Shown: positions 22,940-34,119, counted from the stretch's first letter. The stretch: 64,000 nt of DNA from Blasia pusilla (GCA_050084515.1 CM114271.1:17484001-17548000), one strand, 5' to 3'. The notes: a model not told the origin generated them from the letters alone. Translations and numbers: made by a program.

Positions 22940-23480
22940 TGCCATATTGGATATCTCTTCCCATGGTATGAAGACCTCTTCACTATTTTGGGGTATGAGC
23001 GTTGACTTGTTGAGGAGTGTAGATGAGCTCATGAGCCAAGCGTGGAGTTGTGCATCCATTTTGGAGTTAATAGAGTTAAATGATTGTCGAACTCTTCAAG
23101 GGGATACTTAAAACTCTTGGATACCATACATGTTGTGTGCCAATTTTTATATGAGGGTGTGAGAGTGCTTAATCTCTTCAAAGGGATAAGCATAAGGTTA
23201 GTTGAAGTACTGTAGGTTGACATACAAATGCAATTATACCTTTATGTTGAGAGAGATGAAATTGCATGCCGATTCTTATTTTTCTATGTGGATAGTACAA
23301 GTGATCCAAGCTTGGAAATTGCATATTCGAGCTTAAGATGTATGTTAAAGAGATTTGCAAGGGATGCAACCACCATATTGGTGTGTGATGGTTGATTTAG
23401 AGGGTGGCACATGTCGTCTCTGATCCCCTCTATTGATGCAATTCCTATAGGATAGTGGTTATATCCCAGATGTCTTTAAG
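22940..23480 (+). pseudogene. Methyltransferase-gypsy relic: DNMT start joined to PHD finger by a deletion
   Basis: Seen in order on plus: SVDELMSQAW (linker, about 23.0 kb); VLNLFKGISIRLVEVL (about 23.16-23.21 kb, methyltransferase motif I); LYLYVERDEIACRFLFFYV (23.23-23.29 kb, motif II region). Directly afterwards comes a PHD-type finger: CML.RFARDATTILVCDG (23339-23393), RGWHM, IPSIDAIPIG, WLYPRC (to about 23475). In the long copy these two parts are about 4 kb apart (31.2 and 35.3 kb). Thus the second half of the methyltransferase, reverse transcriptase, RNase H and integrase have been deleted. Several zinc-ligand Cys codons have become stop, Ser or Lys. The matching YLYVE and RGWHM segments independently confirm both domains of the family. 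Confidence 0.65.
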
Positions 23481-24869
23481 GTAGTAGAACATTTAATGTC
23501 GATATGATGTGTGCTACTTGGAGTTAGGGAACCCAATTTCCAATTAGGGGGTTAATTGTGTGGTCTTGGTGTACATGCATGCCGGTACTTTATTATGTGT
23601 GTGGATCTATCCGTATGTTGGGAAGATCGGTGATGTTTGGGGTTTAGATGTGATTAACGATGTGGATTATGTAGCCACGTGTATGTTGTCACGTCTTATT
23701 TATGCAACCTCAAGAAGTTTTCCTTTATCTCTTGAGGTTATCCTCTAATCTCCTTCAAAGGACCAAAGGTGCTCTACCAAAACTTATCAATCTATCCTAT
23801 AAGACGTGACATTGTTTAGGGCTATTGTGATGGAAAGATCTATTTTGGCTCTTCCTAAGTGTATAAAAGGTGGGGAGATGGCTCTCACTGACTATGTTTA
23901 TCATGTTGAGCCTTCACAACACTCATCCTTTTAGGTTTTGGTTGGATCTTGAGTGTTAAAGTATGGATTCCCTTATCACATAGGATTGACATGGCTTGAT
24001 GACTATACGTAGATTTGAGACTGCGTTTGGCCATGTGAGCCATTTTTACTTCAAATTTACATGAGAAAGATAGATAGGGCATGGGGATTTATTTTTTTGG
24101 TAGGTGGGTAGTTGAGTTGCCTGGTTGGAGAGCCCCTTCAAGATATATTGATAGGATTTTGTGTTTGTTTATGCTCAAAAGGCCATACGTAGAAGCGCTC
24201 CCATTTTTCACAAAATTTTGCTAGTGGCGGATGGATATAAGGAAGAAGCAAAGTTTTGTGGAGCATTACTTGAGTATAGCACATAGGGAGAAAATGTTAG
24301 AAATTTGGGAGAAAATGTTAGAAATTTGGGAGTAGTGAAGGATAGACATAAAATTTAGGGCAAGGCTAACCCTTGCTACCAACACAAGGGCTATCAAGTA
24401 AGGCCAATCAAAGATGCAAAAGCACAATCGAAAAAAGAAAGGGTATGAGGATGCAAGGCTATAATAGTGTAGATGAAGGCATAACCTTGCGGAGTTAGTC
24501 GAGAGTGGCTTTAGATAGATGTCTTCAAGTAGGAATGGACGAAAGGGCATGCTTATGGTAGCTGGAGGTTAAGTGCGTCTCCATAGCGGCGTCAACAAAC
24601 ACATGCATACAGTCTCATTAGCAAGCTTGATAGAGTTATTGGAGCACATGGAAGGAAGTGGAGCCATATATGTCGTTAGGCTCCATGAAGTATGTAGTAG
24701 ATAGTGGGCTACATGCATCATTGGAGCATCCGATTTGGTACGTGACCTACCATAGTAGAGGGATCAACCACGTACATGGCCTGCAAGATGGTAGTAGGTT
24801 GATTCGAGGGTAGATCTTGAGTATTGATTGTTGTATGACTCAACTTGATTGTGACCCAATCTTGTGATG
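23481..24869. other. Non-coding stretch after the deleted gypsy copy
   Basis: No gene recognised. It presumably includes the 3' part of that element. A 21-bp tandem repeat lies at 24286-24332. Confidence 0.35.
24286..24332. repeat. Tandem repeat, 21-bp unit x2.2
   Basis: GGGAGAAAATGTTAGAAATT plus T occurs twice without change, followed by GGGAG. Confidence 0.9.
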
Positions 24870-25775
24870 TGAGTGGTCATGATTTGTTATGAGATTTTCC
24901 TATGACGTAGGTTGTAAATTGTCTCCCAACTTACTAGTACAGTGGTGAGTTGTGTGTAGATGAGTGATAAGCACCAACAATCCATATTGGAGTGCTAAAG
25001 ATGGTGATGCACATGCTACTATTAACAATGAGTCCAAAATTATAAATGTGAGATTGGACTTGTTGTTTGAGGAGGTTTTTACATCGTCCAATGTAGTTAT
25101 TGGACCGTGTAGAGGAGTGATGGTGCACACGTTCAAGTTATCGATTTGAGTCCTATTCCCATGTTTGTCTCTTCTCATTGAGGGTATTGGGTGGAGCATA
25201 TGATAGATAGGTGTAGTCATGGTGTTGAATGAAGACTCTTTTTCTGTGTAGCATGTGGGTATAGAGCGGTTGCCCAAGTAGGGGTCTTGTGTATGACTCA
25301 ATATTATTATTAGCTTAGGTGAGCTTGTACGGGAGGCTCAGGGTGAGCTCACAGGTTTATCGTCATCAGATTTCTTTAGCATAGGTGAGCTTGTGAGTAG
25401 TGAGGGAGATTGAGGGTGAGTATATGGGCTTGAGCCTGTGAGGAAGGGTTGTAATAAACATTCTTCCAAGGTTTGAAAAAGGGTAGTTTGAGTAGTAGGG
25501 GAGGAGTTATGAGGCATGAAGTGAGGTGTTGAGGGATTTTGAGTGAGGAACCACCTGATCCTTAGTTGGATTTTAACCATTGGATAGCGAGTCTAGTGAC
25601 ATGATCATAGATGGAAATAGTGGCAAGTGGAGAGATATGGATAACGTGAGCCATAAGGGAATTTCTTGAATGTGGTAGGTACCAAAAAAATTGATGATTT
25701 CAACCAAGAATTTGACATGTAATATGATTTCTAAGAAATACAAGCCTTGACGCAATTTAACCCTTTCATGGGATG

Positions 25776-26390
25776 AAGGGTTTGTTACAACATTTGTAGG
25801 AACTTCCAATGGATGATTTTTGTGAATTATGCTCTTTATATGATGTAGAGATTGATGGTTGGAGGGTGTATTGGGCTCCATATAATTTCTCTATCGGTGG
25901 TTATGAGACTTATGATGGGATACTGAGAGCGACTATACCTACACCAAGATTGAGGACCAGATGGAGATGATGTCATATATGGTAGGGGATGCCTAAGACC
26001 TCTAATACTAGTAGGCCACCTAGTTTCAACCCAATAATGGAGTTCTTTTGAGAGTTGGGGAGGAACTACGAAGGCATGTTGATCAATAAGTTGAAGTTTC
26101 CACAAGAATTTTAAGAGAGATCATGTGAGAGTCCATTGGAGGCATTCATGTACATATGAAGGCTAATCATTGCTACTCATTGAATGATAGATGCACATGA
26201 AGTTCAATCTTGGTATGGGATTTTGGACCGAGACAACATTGCATCTCAAACAATGGAGTTCTTTTGGGATGTAATTTTGTTGTACAACATCACATAGCCC
26301 ATATTGAAAGTGGTCTTCAAGTCTTCCAAGAGGATTGGGCTCAACATGAATGAGAAGCATGTAATGACCACAAGATTTCCACTAGAGTCA
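25776..26390 (+). pseudogene. Gag relic of the methyltransferase-gypsy family (copy at 25.8 kb)
   Basis: Plus frame from 25776 reads KGLLQHL, stop, ELPMDDFCELCSLYDVEIDG, then WRVYWAPYNFSIGGY. This aligns with KGLFQHLEGPPMDDYREF and EIEAWRQYWSPGYVSI of the long copy and with the minus-strand relic at 4.88-5.10 kb. After it the sense becomes broken (NYEGMLINKLKFPQEF is readable) and continues into the block shared with 19.8-20.1 kb. Inference: family member truncated on its 3' side; the 27.14-kb element was inserted nearby. Confidence 0.6.
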
Positions 26391-26859
26391 ACATATTTTG
26401 ATAGCCCCATAGGTGCCCCAACATGCATTCGTACTACGAAAGAGATTTGGTGTGTCGAGAGAGCACAATGGGTATCGTGAGCCCATGAGGCAACAACCCA
26501 TACAAACATATTTTGACTAATAAGGGTTGGGTTTGTTTTTGGACATTTGGTGGATCCCACAGTCATAGGGACTAGAGACAACATGGGCGCCTCACATTGC
26601 TCAAGAGCCAATTTTGATGGTACCATTGTAGTTATAGTATGATCATTGTTATAAGTATGGTCATATGAGAGATACGTTTATTTTCATAAGATACACCCAT
26701 ATGGAGGCCAAGGTCCTAAGAGTGGTAGAGTTGGTGGAGACAGAGGAGGTTTCAGCGATGGTGGTAGAGCTCCACCACCTATTAGAGGGGATGGAAGATG
26801 TGCACTCGATGTATTGCTCCTCACTTGGATCAATCAATTGGAGCACATGATTATTGCCA

Positions 26860-26911
26860 TGACAATGATGTAGCCAATGCTCGGATCCGAGCATTGGATG
26901 TATCATTGTCA
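26860..26911. repeat. 52-bp nested palindrome
   Basis: The inner CCAATGCTCGGATCCGAGCATTGG (12-bp arms, no spacer; 26874-26897) is flanked by TGACAATGAT and its exact reverse complement ATCATTGTCA, separated by 4 bp on each side. Confidence 0.9.
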
Positions 26912-27141
26912 CGTAGCCGAGGCCATCCACTTCACCTTTAGCCTCCACAACATATCAAGATACAGGGGTTTATTTCACTAATATAGGATCTATATGTAGT
27001 GTGACATAGGTTTGTATTTCCACTTTGATGACTCAAGACAATGTGAGAGTAATCAAACCATGGGGAGGTGGAATGGAATTAGACCCACATTAGTGGAATG
27101 ACAATCGCAAGCGATAGGCTAGGATGCACTTCATACACCAT

Positions 27142-27507
27142 TGTCATGACCATACGGATTATGTCGTAGAGTATGGTGTGCTGGTAGAGGCCATTCCTTA
27201 TGTAGGACCGTAGTGGCTTGGTAGAGATGTGGTTCCATACATAGGGTTGGGGGTTACTTACTTGGGGGTGACTTTCCTAGTAGGGCCCGCTCTTAGGTTG
27301 GAGGATATAAGGTGGCTTGCCCTCAAAGAACAGTCAGTTCTTTGAGTTGAGCCTGTTGCGTTGGGAGTTAGCCTTGGTAGTGAGTAGAGCTCTTGGCTAT
27401 GGTGTTTCCCGCAAGCTTCGACCTAGATTCTCCCATCGTGGAGTGGGTTTGGCTCGATTGTATGTGATTGTAAACGTGTTTTATGACAATAGTTCTTTCA
27501 CGGATTT
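27142..27507 (+). repeat. 5' LTR of the methyltransferase-gypsy element
   Basis: Begins TGTCATGACCATACGGATTA and matches 35687-36053 almost throughout, with scattered substitutions and small indels. It contains GATATAAGGTGG near 27305, a TATA-like site, and GTTCTTTGAGTTGAGC. The shared part ends CACGGATTT. No clear tRNA primer site follows. Confidence 0.85.
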
Positions 27508-28346
27508 CACTCAAAGAACTGGAGTAGATCGATGGTAGCTTCGATTGTAGATCAGTAGGATCTGGTTAGGGCTGATTGTGTACTCAGCCGTGGATGTTCG
27601 TGGCTTGTGGCCTATGTTGGAGGTATGAATCAGGTGCGTGGTTGGTTGGGAAAGAAGCGCCTTGCTGAGAGCTTTCCAATGCGCTGTAGATCGCCGGATT
27701 TCGTCAAGGGAGTTGGAAGTTATCAAGCATTGAAGATTCTGGTCGTGTTCGACAGTTTTCTGATGTGGAGAGCTTGGAGTGCGGAAGCTGTGTTGAAGTT
27801 CATCCAGATCGGGTGAGAGGTTCCTGTTGCTACTCGTATTGTGATCTCCTGTGAATCTATCTGCTCGAGTGCGTGGAGCGTTGCGGATTTCTGCGTGCAT
27901 GAAACTTGGCGGAAGCGCTGTCGGATTTGCGGTTGTAGAGGTGTATGGACAGCAAGTTTGTCTGATTTTTAGCCCGGAGTACGGAGCTCGGTTGTAGCTG
28001 AGTTTTTGTGGGGAGATAGCTATGGTGGTCAATTGAATTCTGATCGAAACAGATTTGATTTCGGTCACGTATTTGTGAAGTAATTTTGATCGAAATTTCG
28101 CGGACTAGCTCAAGGTCCGGCTATGGTGGGCAAATGGATCGGAGGGGCTGGTTGGTTGGTGACTCGTTCATTGTTGGAGACGCCTATCCCGTTGGGGGCG
28201 CCCTGGTTGGACTTCTCTCCATAGCGAAGCATGGCGAAGCGTGGCGAACGGGGCGATAGGGGCATGTCTCGGCGTTTCGAGGCTTCGAGGCAACTCGTGG
28301 TAGCTCGGGGCGAGTGGGCGTGAGAGGCGGAGTAAGGAGCAAGGAG

Positions 28347-28370
28347 CAAGCAAGCAAGCTTGCTTGCTTG
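28347..28370. repeat. 24-bp perfect palindrome
   Basis: CAAGCAAGCAAG followed by its exact reverse complement; lies in the untranslated leader of the gypsy element. Confidence 0.9.
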
Positions 28371-29014
28371 GGCGTGAGGCAATTTTTGCAGGATTTGGGA
28401 TTTGAGTTTTGCATAACTGGTCACACATCTTTGGGCTATTCTGCCTGGAGGACGCTTAACTGCTGAGTTCTTAACTATGCCAGTGTACAGACTGTTGTAG
28501 CTCATTTGGTGCTGTTCGGAGATGTGTTGGGTGCTTTATGCATCTCAGGTTTTTGGTTGATGTACCTCTAGCGCATAGTACGGTGTAGCCTCTCCATACA
28601 AGTGATATTTTCAGGTGCTGCGAGTTCGACTAGCACGTCATCGACCCGCGGCGGAGTAGCTATTGCGTTAGAATTGTGTGGTGGGTTTTGTGGATTCAGG
28701 GGGCACCACGTTTGGTGGATTGTGTTACCTTGATTTCCATTTGCGGTTGGAGGGTTGTCGTTGGACTTCCTGTGTCTGGATCCCCTCCATCGTGCTTCTT
28801 GCTTGCGCGCCCATTGTTAGGGTTGACGCTGATTTCCAGAGTAGTGTAACTCCTGTGTGCTACCGGTAGTGAGGCTGGAGGGATGACGAGTAGATTGTGG
28901 GAGACTTCTTGTGGTGATGACAAGTTAGGTTGCCTACACCCATAGCTAGTAGAGCTAGAATAGTATAGCGACATCGACGTCACTTGGTAATTTGGTGGTG
29001 GTGCGGCATCGGCG

Positions 29015-29788
29015 TTGGTCATCACGGAGCTGTCGGGTGGTCTGGTTGGGGACCGTGGTGCGGACAGTGGTGGTTTCACACGGAGTGGATTTACGTATCG
29101 GCTACCTTTTCCACTTCCGACGGTTGATGAAGAGGAGGACCAGGGTGTTCCAAACACCGAGTCTTCTACGTTGTTATCGAGTGTTGCAGCTCCATTGATT
29201 TGGGACATGGACGGTGGATATGGGGCCATGAAGGGCCCACGACGATACTCGGGTGCAGTGGGTACCATTGAGTTGGAGGACTTCATGCAGGAGTTTGATA
29301 CGTGGTGTGATATGCAGATGTTGCGGAACGCCACGTTGTTTACATCCTTCTTGGCTTGGAAGGGGTTGTTTCAGCACTTGGAAGGACCACCCATGGATGA
29401 TTACCGTGAGTTTAGGAAGGACCATGTTGCTGAGATTGAGGCATGGAGACAATATTGGTCTCCAGGCTATGTGTCTATCACCCATGGTGGTATTGGTAGT
29501 AGTGCTCCTACTATGCCAGCCAGCCCGACGTTGAGTGGTACGAGTACGAGCCGGAGTGGGGGTACCAATGGAGGTACTAGTGGGGGTACTAGTGGAGGTG
29601 GTAGAGGTGGTAGGGGTGGTAGAGGTGGACCAGTGGTTGGAGAGCCTACGGTGGCTACCCCTACCACTACGACAGAGTCAGCTATGGTTGCCAGGATTGA
29701 GCAGTTGGAGCAGAAGTTGGCTACTATGGTCGGTATCCAAGATAGATCAGGTTCGGGAGCAGGGCTTCCACCTCTTATGGAGGGATGA
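29015..29788 (+). CDS. Gag-like protein of the methyltransferase-gypsy element
   Basis: Role: capsid-like RNA-binding protein of the element's virus-like particle. Seen: the longest clean frame in the element (about 257 codons, ends TGA 29786). It has an N-terminal acidic part, then the capsid-like core LEDFMQEFDTWCDMQ, FLAWKGLFQHLEGPPMDDYR, EIEAWRQYWSPGYVSI, conserved in the relics at 4.9 and 25.8 kb. A Gly/Thr/Ser-rich stretch with an RGG-type patch (GGRGGRGGRGG) follows, then a coiled-coil segment MVARIEQLEQKLATM. No CCHC zinc knuckle is visible; the RGG patch may bind RNA instead (inference). The first Met of the frame is uncertain; a methionine further in (IWDMDGGYGAM) is also possible. 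Tandem GCCACTCGGCGTCGA repeats lie just after it at 29851-29885. Confidence 0.65.
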   Translation: MVITELSGGLVGDRGADSGGFTRSGFTYRLPFPLPTVDEEEDQGVPNTESSTLLSSVAAPLIWDMDGGYGAMKGPRRYSGAVGTIELEDFMQEFDTWCDMQMLRNATLFTSFLAWKGLFQHLEGPPMDDYREFRKDHVAEIEAWRQYWSPGYVSITHGGIGSSAPTMPASPTLSGTSTSRSGGTNGGTSGGTSGGGRGGRGGRGGPVVGEPTVATPTTTTESAMVARIEQLEQKLATMVGIQDRSGSGAGLPPLMEG

Positions 29789-30299
29789 TCTCTCTTATAT
29801 GGCGAGTGCAAAGACAAAGGTTGAGGCATCGCCTACGAAGATTAGAGGAGCCACTCGGCGTCGAGCCACTCGGCGTCGAGCCACGTGGTGCTCTGTGGGA
29901 GTTGGACCCATAGAGGGGTGAGGCAGCTAGGCTTCCCGGTCATTCTTGTTATCGAGGTGCTTAGGACTCCATCCATGGTTCCTACGCAACCTATTGAGCC
30001 GAGTGGGGATCGAGGCATCTACATCGCGTGTAGTAGACACGGATGCAAAGATCAATGCAAGATTGCGGATGGCAACTTCAGTGTTGGGATCCCCATTGTT
30101 TTCGACCACGGAGCGATGGCTTTAGGAGTTGACTTAGCTCTGTATTTCGATTAGCGACCACGTTGTGTGAACGTGGGGGTATTCTTCGCTACACGTGTTG
30201 AGGTGGATGAGGGTGTTGCGGTGGAGTGACCCTCTATGTCGGGAGTAGCATTGAGTACCGGTGCTACTTGGCGGCGAGCGGCGAAGATGGATGCATTAC

Positions 30300-30600
30300 C
30301 GGCCCGGCCAGCCATTGATCGTGAGAGGCTTACACTGGTGTATGTATGTTGGACAACCGGAGTGGGATCTTCCGATTGGTGAGTCCTACAAGACAGTGTA
30401 TAGACCAGATAGAGTCTTGTTAGACTCGGTGCCCAACCTTTGATGTTGGGAAAGGCATATTGGTTTGGGTATTCGGAGGTCGAGCTTGAGCCTTGCCCCA
30501 TTCAGATTCAAACATCACTTGGAGGAGCCAATGATAGGTCTCAATTCATGACACGGGAGAAGTTTTTGCATGCAGTTGAGACCGGATGATGCGAATGATA
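30300..30600 (+). pseudogene. Retropepsin domain of the methyltransferase-gypsy element
   Basis: Role: aspartic protease that cleaves the polyprotein. Seen: WDLPIGESYKTVYRPDRVLL, D (codon 30423-30425), S, then after an apparent one-base loss LMLGKAYWFGYSEVELEPCP and IQIQTSLGGANDRSQFMT. LLDS(GA)QP..LGK is the single-Asp catalytic motif typical of retropepsins. Relics at 2.4, 22.4 and 36.65 kb share it. The frameshift at the active site means this copy is not functional. The linker up to the methyltransferase (30.6-31.1 kb) also has coding sense, for example VVTWPGDFLEGNV near 30840. Confidence 0.6.
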
Positions 30601-31131
30601 GCTCCCGGTTGGGAGTATCTGCATGTAGTCACATCGGCCGAGTCGTATGATGTACTAGTTGGAGGAGCGATTGTACCCGATGGGTTTTCAGATGGATTCT
30701 TCGGATCGAGACAGCGTCTTATAGACCTGGTTGGCAGTCCGGGGATGGACGTATGAGCCAAGTTCTGTGAGATTTATTTCGGGGCTCGACAAGGAGGGTC
30801 TTCCCAACAAGTGTTAGCATATGTGGCTGGTTTTAGTAGAGTAGTCACTTGGCCAGGAGACTTTTTGGAGGGTAATGTTTCTACTATGGATTCTCTGCGC
30901 ATGAGGAGGAAGAGGAGGTCCCTATTTTTGCAGCAGTGGCATCCTCATCGTTGGATGTGCCACTTTGGAGTTCAGCGGTGCACTACGGCAGAGGCGATCG
31001 CCTAGTGCAAGAGGCTTGGTGTGAGGTGTTATACCTCACGAGGAAGAGGAGGCCCCACGGCGGACTCCTACTTCTGGCCTGATTGGGTTATCCCCTTTGG
31101 ATACTACACCCATTGTATGGGTATCCGCGAG

Positions 31132-32160
31132 GGCATTTGTGTGTTAGATCTCTTTGGTGGGATTAGGTTTGGTTTGGTTTGGCCGCAATGTTGCAGGCCG
31201 GTATTCTGTCTTGGAGATACGTGTATGTGGAGCGAGATGAGACGGCCTGAGAGAGTCTCATCCCGACATATTGGTCGATTGATGCGGGTATCCTGAGTTG
31301 TTGCCGCCATCAGCTATTCGTGGGTACCGGCGTGCTTTTACCATCACACATTGCATTGTTGGGGGCGCAGGACCTTGAGAGAATTGGTCTTGTGGATTTG
31401 GTGATTCTTTGGATGGCCATGTCGGGTCATACACGTCTTTGGTCGGGATGAGGGATTACATGACCCTAGGTCTCGATTGTTTTGGGAGATGTTACGGGTG
31501 TTACAACATCTTCAGGTTCATCAGGCACGTGCTCTAGCTTACATTCTGGAGAATGTTCCATTGTTGGGTGACACTCGGACTCGGATGATGGCGAGTGTTC
31601 ATGAGGTCTTGGTCTTGGATTGGACCAGCGGTGTTGTTGGATGCTGTGCGAGTTGGCTCAGCGTGCACATCGTCCACGCTTGTGGTGGACAAACTTGTTG
31701 CCTAGGATGGTTCTACGTCGAGCATATGATGCAGTGCAGCGGGATCCTCGCCTTACAGTGGATAGTATCTTGGATACTGGGCGACTTTCCCAAGTGGTGA
31801 GGGTTATTGATCGGTCACCCATGGGTGGTGAACCGTGTGGGCGACCTAGGATGGCACTACCCACATTTGTGAGTTTTCCTCGTCACATGCCTACAGGGAA
31901 GGTGGTCTGGGGCTTGTATGGGATTCTCATGTGCGACAGTTGGTAGAGCCTAACGCTGATGAGAGAGAGCGTGCGATGGGATTTGCTACTGGTGTGATAG
32001 TGGTTGCTTCTATTTCTGAGGCTTCACGACGTCATGTGTTGGGTCAAGGCCATGGACCTGAATTGTTTGACTTGGATTTTGAGTCTTGGTATGGCCGAGC
32101 GTCGACTTCGGACTATGTCTGTGGGTCTTCCACCCCTTGTAATGAGCTCGATGGCTAGGG
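31132..32160 (+). pseudogene. Cytosine-5 DNA methyltransferase domain inside a Ty3-gypsy element
   Basis: Role of the family: transfers a methyl group from S-adenosylmethionine to C5 of cytosine in DNA. Motifs seen in order: I, GICVLDLFGGI (31132-31164; AdoMet binding); II, WRYVYVERDETA (31212-31247); IV, GWPC (31411-31422; catalytic Cys codon 31420-31422) followed by DPRSRLFWEMLRVLQHLQ; VI, AYILENVPLLGD (ENV at 31549-31557); VIII, AHRPRLWWTNLLP (31665-31703); target-recognition segment ALPTFVSFPRH; IX/X, ERERAMGFATG (31961-31990) and RRHVLGQ, AMDLNCLTWIL. The AHR.R.W.NL signature recalls DNMT3/DRM-like enzymes. The motifs fall in several frames, so at least four frameshifts or stops exist: dead copy. 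It sits between retropepsin and reverse transcriptase. Relics at 0.7-1.4 and 23.2 kb show it is a family trait, not chance capture. Confidence 0.8.
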
Positions 32161-32569
32161 ACGGTAGAGGCATCGGTGGGGCGAGGAGAGTAGTATTTTG
32201 CATCCTTGGAGTAGATGGGATGTAATGGTGGGCATGTGGAGTTGGTTGCTCATCTTTGGTGGAGGAGTTATTTGCTCAGATGATGGTGTAGCTAAGGGTG
32301 TATCATCTTGTGAGGGGGTTGCGTAGCAGCCAATGGCATCATCCTCTCCCTCTAGTATGCCAGTGGAGGAGACTTGGGAGCCATTACTTGGGCCCAAGCT
32401 TATGGGAGGTGAGAAACGACGCTGACCGCGGTTCCTACGTGCTTATAGGAGTTGTTTTGCCTTTAGCATGAAGGAGTTGGGTTCTCTGGTTGGACCCGGT
32501 ATACGGATTGATTTGGCTAGTGATACGCCAATCTTCCATCGTGCCTATCGATATAGTGATATGGAGAGG

Positions 32570-33750
32570 ACTTGATTGAGTAGGACGTTGGACCTTTTGG
32601 AGGCTGGATTAGTGGAGTTGTCGCATGGAGAGTATGCATCGCCCACTTTGTCATGCCTGCTAAAAAAGGATATGTATGGCAACTACACGGATAGGCGGAT
32701 GTGTGGAGATTACCGTCCTATCAATCGGCAAACCAAGGCCGATAGGTATGCCATGCCTACACTGAGGAGATCTTTGATGTGGTGGGACAGCAAAGATTTT
32801 CAGTTTTTGGATCTTGAGCGGCAGATACCATCAATTGCCGATTCGGGAGAGTGACAAGGCCAAGACAACATTTTGGGGTGTCAACTCTCATGGCAAGGAT
32901 TGTTTGTACAGTGGAAATTCTTACCCTTTGGGTTGAAGAATGCACTGCCGAGTTTCAAAGAGTGATGGACAGGATCCTAGCAGGTTGGATTTTGTTCGGT
33001 GTTACATTGATGATATCTTGGTGTTGAGAACACGGTGGAGGAGCATCGATACATTTGCAGATGGTGTTTGAGCGGTTGAAAGCTCATGGTCTACGTTGCA
33101 TCCAGGAAAGTGTAAGTTCTTCCATGAGGATGTTGAGTACTTGGGTCATGTGATCTATCCGGTGGTTTGGGAGTTCAACAAGCAAAGGTGGAGGCTATTG
33201 CACTTATTCGCGTCCGATAGATGTGAGTAGAGTTCGAGCATTCATGGGATTGGCGAACTACTATCGGAGGTATGTGAAGGGATTTAGTGCTATGGCAAAG
33301 CCTTTGAACCAATTGCTGAAATCAGATCAAGAGTGGCATCGGGAGATGATCGGGAGAGAGCTTTTGTGGAGCTTAAGGCCAGTTGGTGGCGGCGCCTATC
33401 TTGAGGAGACCTATCGAGGGCGCCCATTTTAGTTACACACCGATTGGAGTAGGTTGGGACTTGGAGCGGTGTTGACACAACATGATGATGAGCACATGGA
33501 GTTTGTGGTGGCCTATGCAAGTCGTTCGAATAATGCAATGGAGTCGCGCTATAGTTCATATGAGGGAGAGTGCTTGGCGAGTGTGGGTGTGGCACACTTT
33601 AGGTGTTACTTGTTTGGCACCACAGTTTACCCTTGTTATTCTTGATCACCGGCCGCTCAAGTGGTTGATGGAGTCGGACAAGCTTACAGGAAGCTTGCAC
33701 GGTGGGCTCTTATCCCTCTGAGTATGACTTCCAGGTGGTACATAGACTGG
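32570..33750 (+). pseudogene. Reverse transcriptase and RNase H of the methyltransferase-gypsy element
   Basis: Seen: GLVELSHGEYASPTLSCLLK and RRMCGDYRPINRQTKADRYA (RT fingers), SGRYHQLPIRESDKAKTTFW (palm), CYIDDILVL (YIDD catalytic box, 33003-33014), RVRAFMGLANYYRRYVKGFS, MAKPLNQLLK (connection), then MGLGAVLTQHDDEHMEFVVA (RNase H start), SRYSSYEGECLA, and DHRPLKWLMESDKL. Family knowledge: Ty3-gypsy polymerases copy element RNA and remove it by RNase H. Frame changes occur between blocks. The DHRPLKWLMESDKL block matches the minus-strand relic at 0.35-0.40 kb. Confidence 0.75.
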
Positions 33751-34119
33751 AGTTGCCAACCTTGATCTTTGATGGGTTGAGTAGGAACCCATGTACTAGC
33801 CAAGAGGATACAAGCGGGGCTAGATGGCATGGCGAGGTTGATGAGAAGATGGTGCCAGGTTGGCATGCATCCGCCTTTTATGTTGGTTAGGTGGACTCTA
33901 GTATGGAGGACCACATGATATCTTACTCTAGTCGGAGGGTAGATGGCCACCTTGAGATCCTAAGGTTGGAGATGGTGGTGCGGATCAGCGTGATATTCAT
34001 GATGATGCGTTGGTGTTGGAGTTCCCTTGACCAAGAGGGTGCCAGGCATAGTGAGTGCCAAGGAGTGAGACCGTGTTCTTCAACGTGCTAAGAGGTATCG
34101 ATTGGAGGGAACACATATT

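Noticed and set aside
25573-26626. Minus-strand open frames of about 100-126 codons
   Set aside because: The plus strand carries recognisable gag sense in this block; the minus frames are unconserved.
27533-27547. TGGTAGCTTCGATTG as primer-binding site of the gypsy element
   Set aside because: Too far from the LTR end and not matching a tRNA 3' end that I can name.
28110-28505. Minus-strand frame of 131 codons
   Set aside because: Lies in the gypsy leader and runs through a palindromic CAAG repeat; no known domain.
29467-29921. Long open frames antisense to, and in another frame of, the gypsy gag (Pro/Leu-rich and Val/Gly-rich)
   Set aside because: Shadows of the repetitive Gly/Thr codons of gag; no family resemblance.
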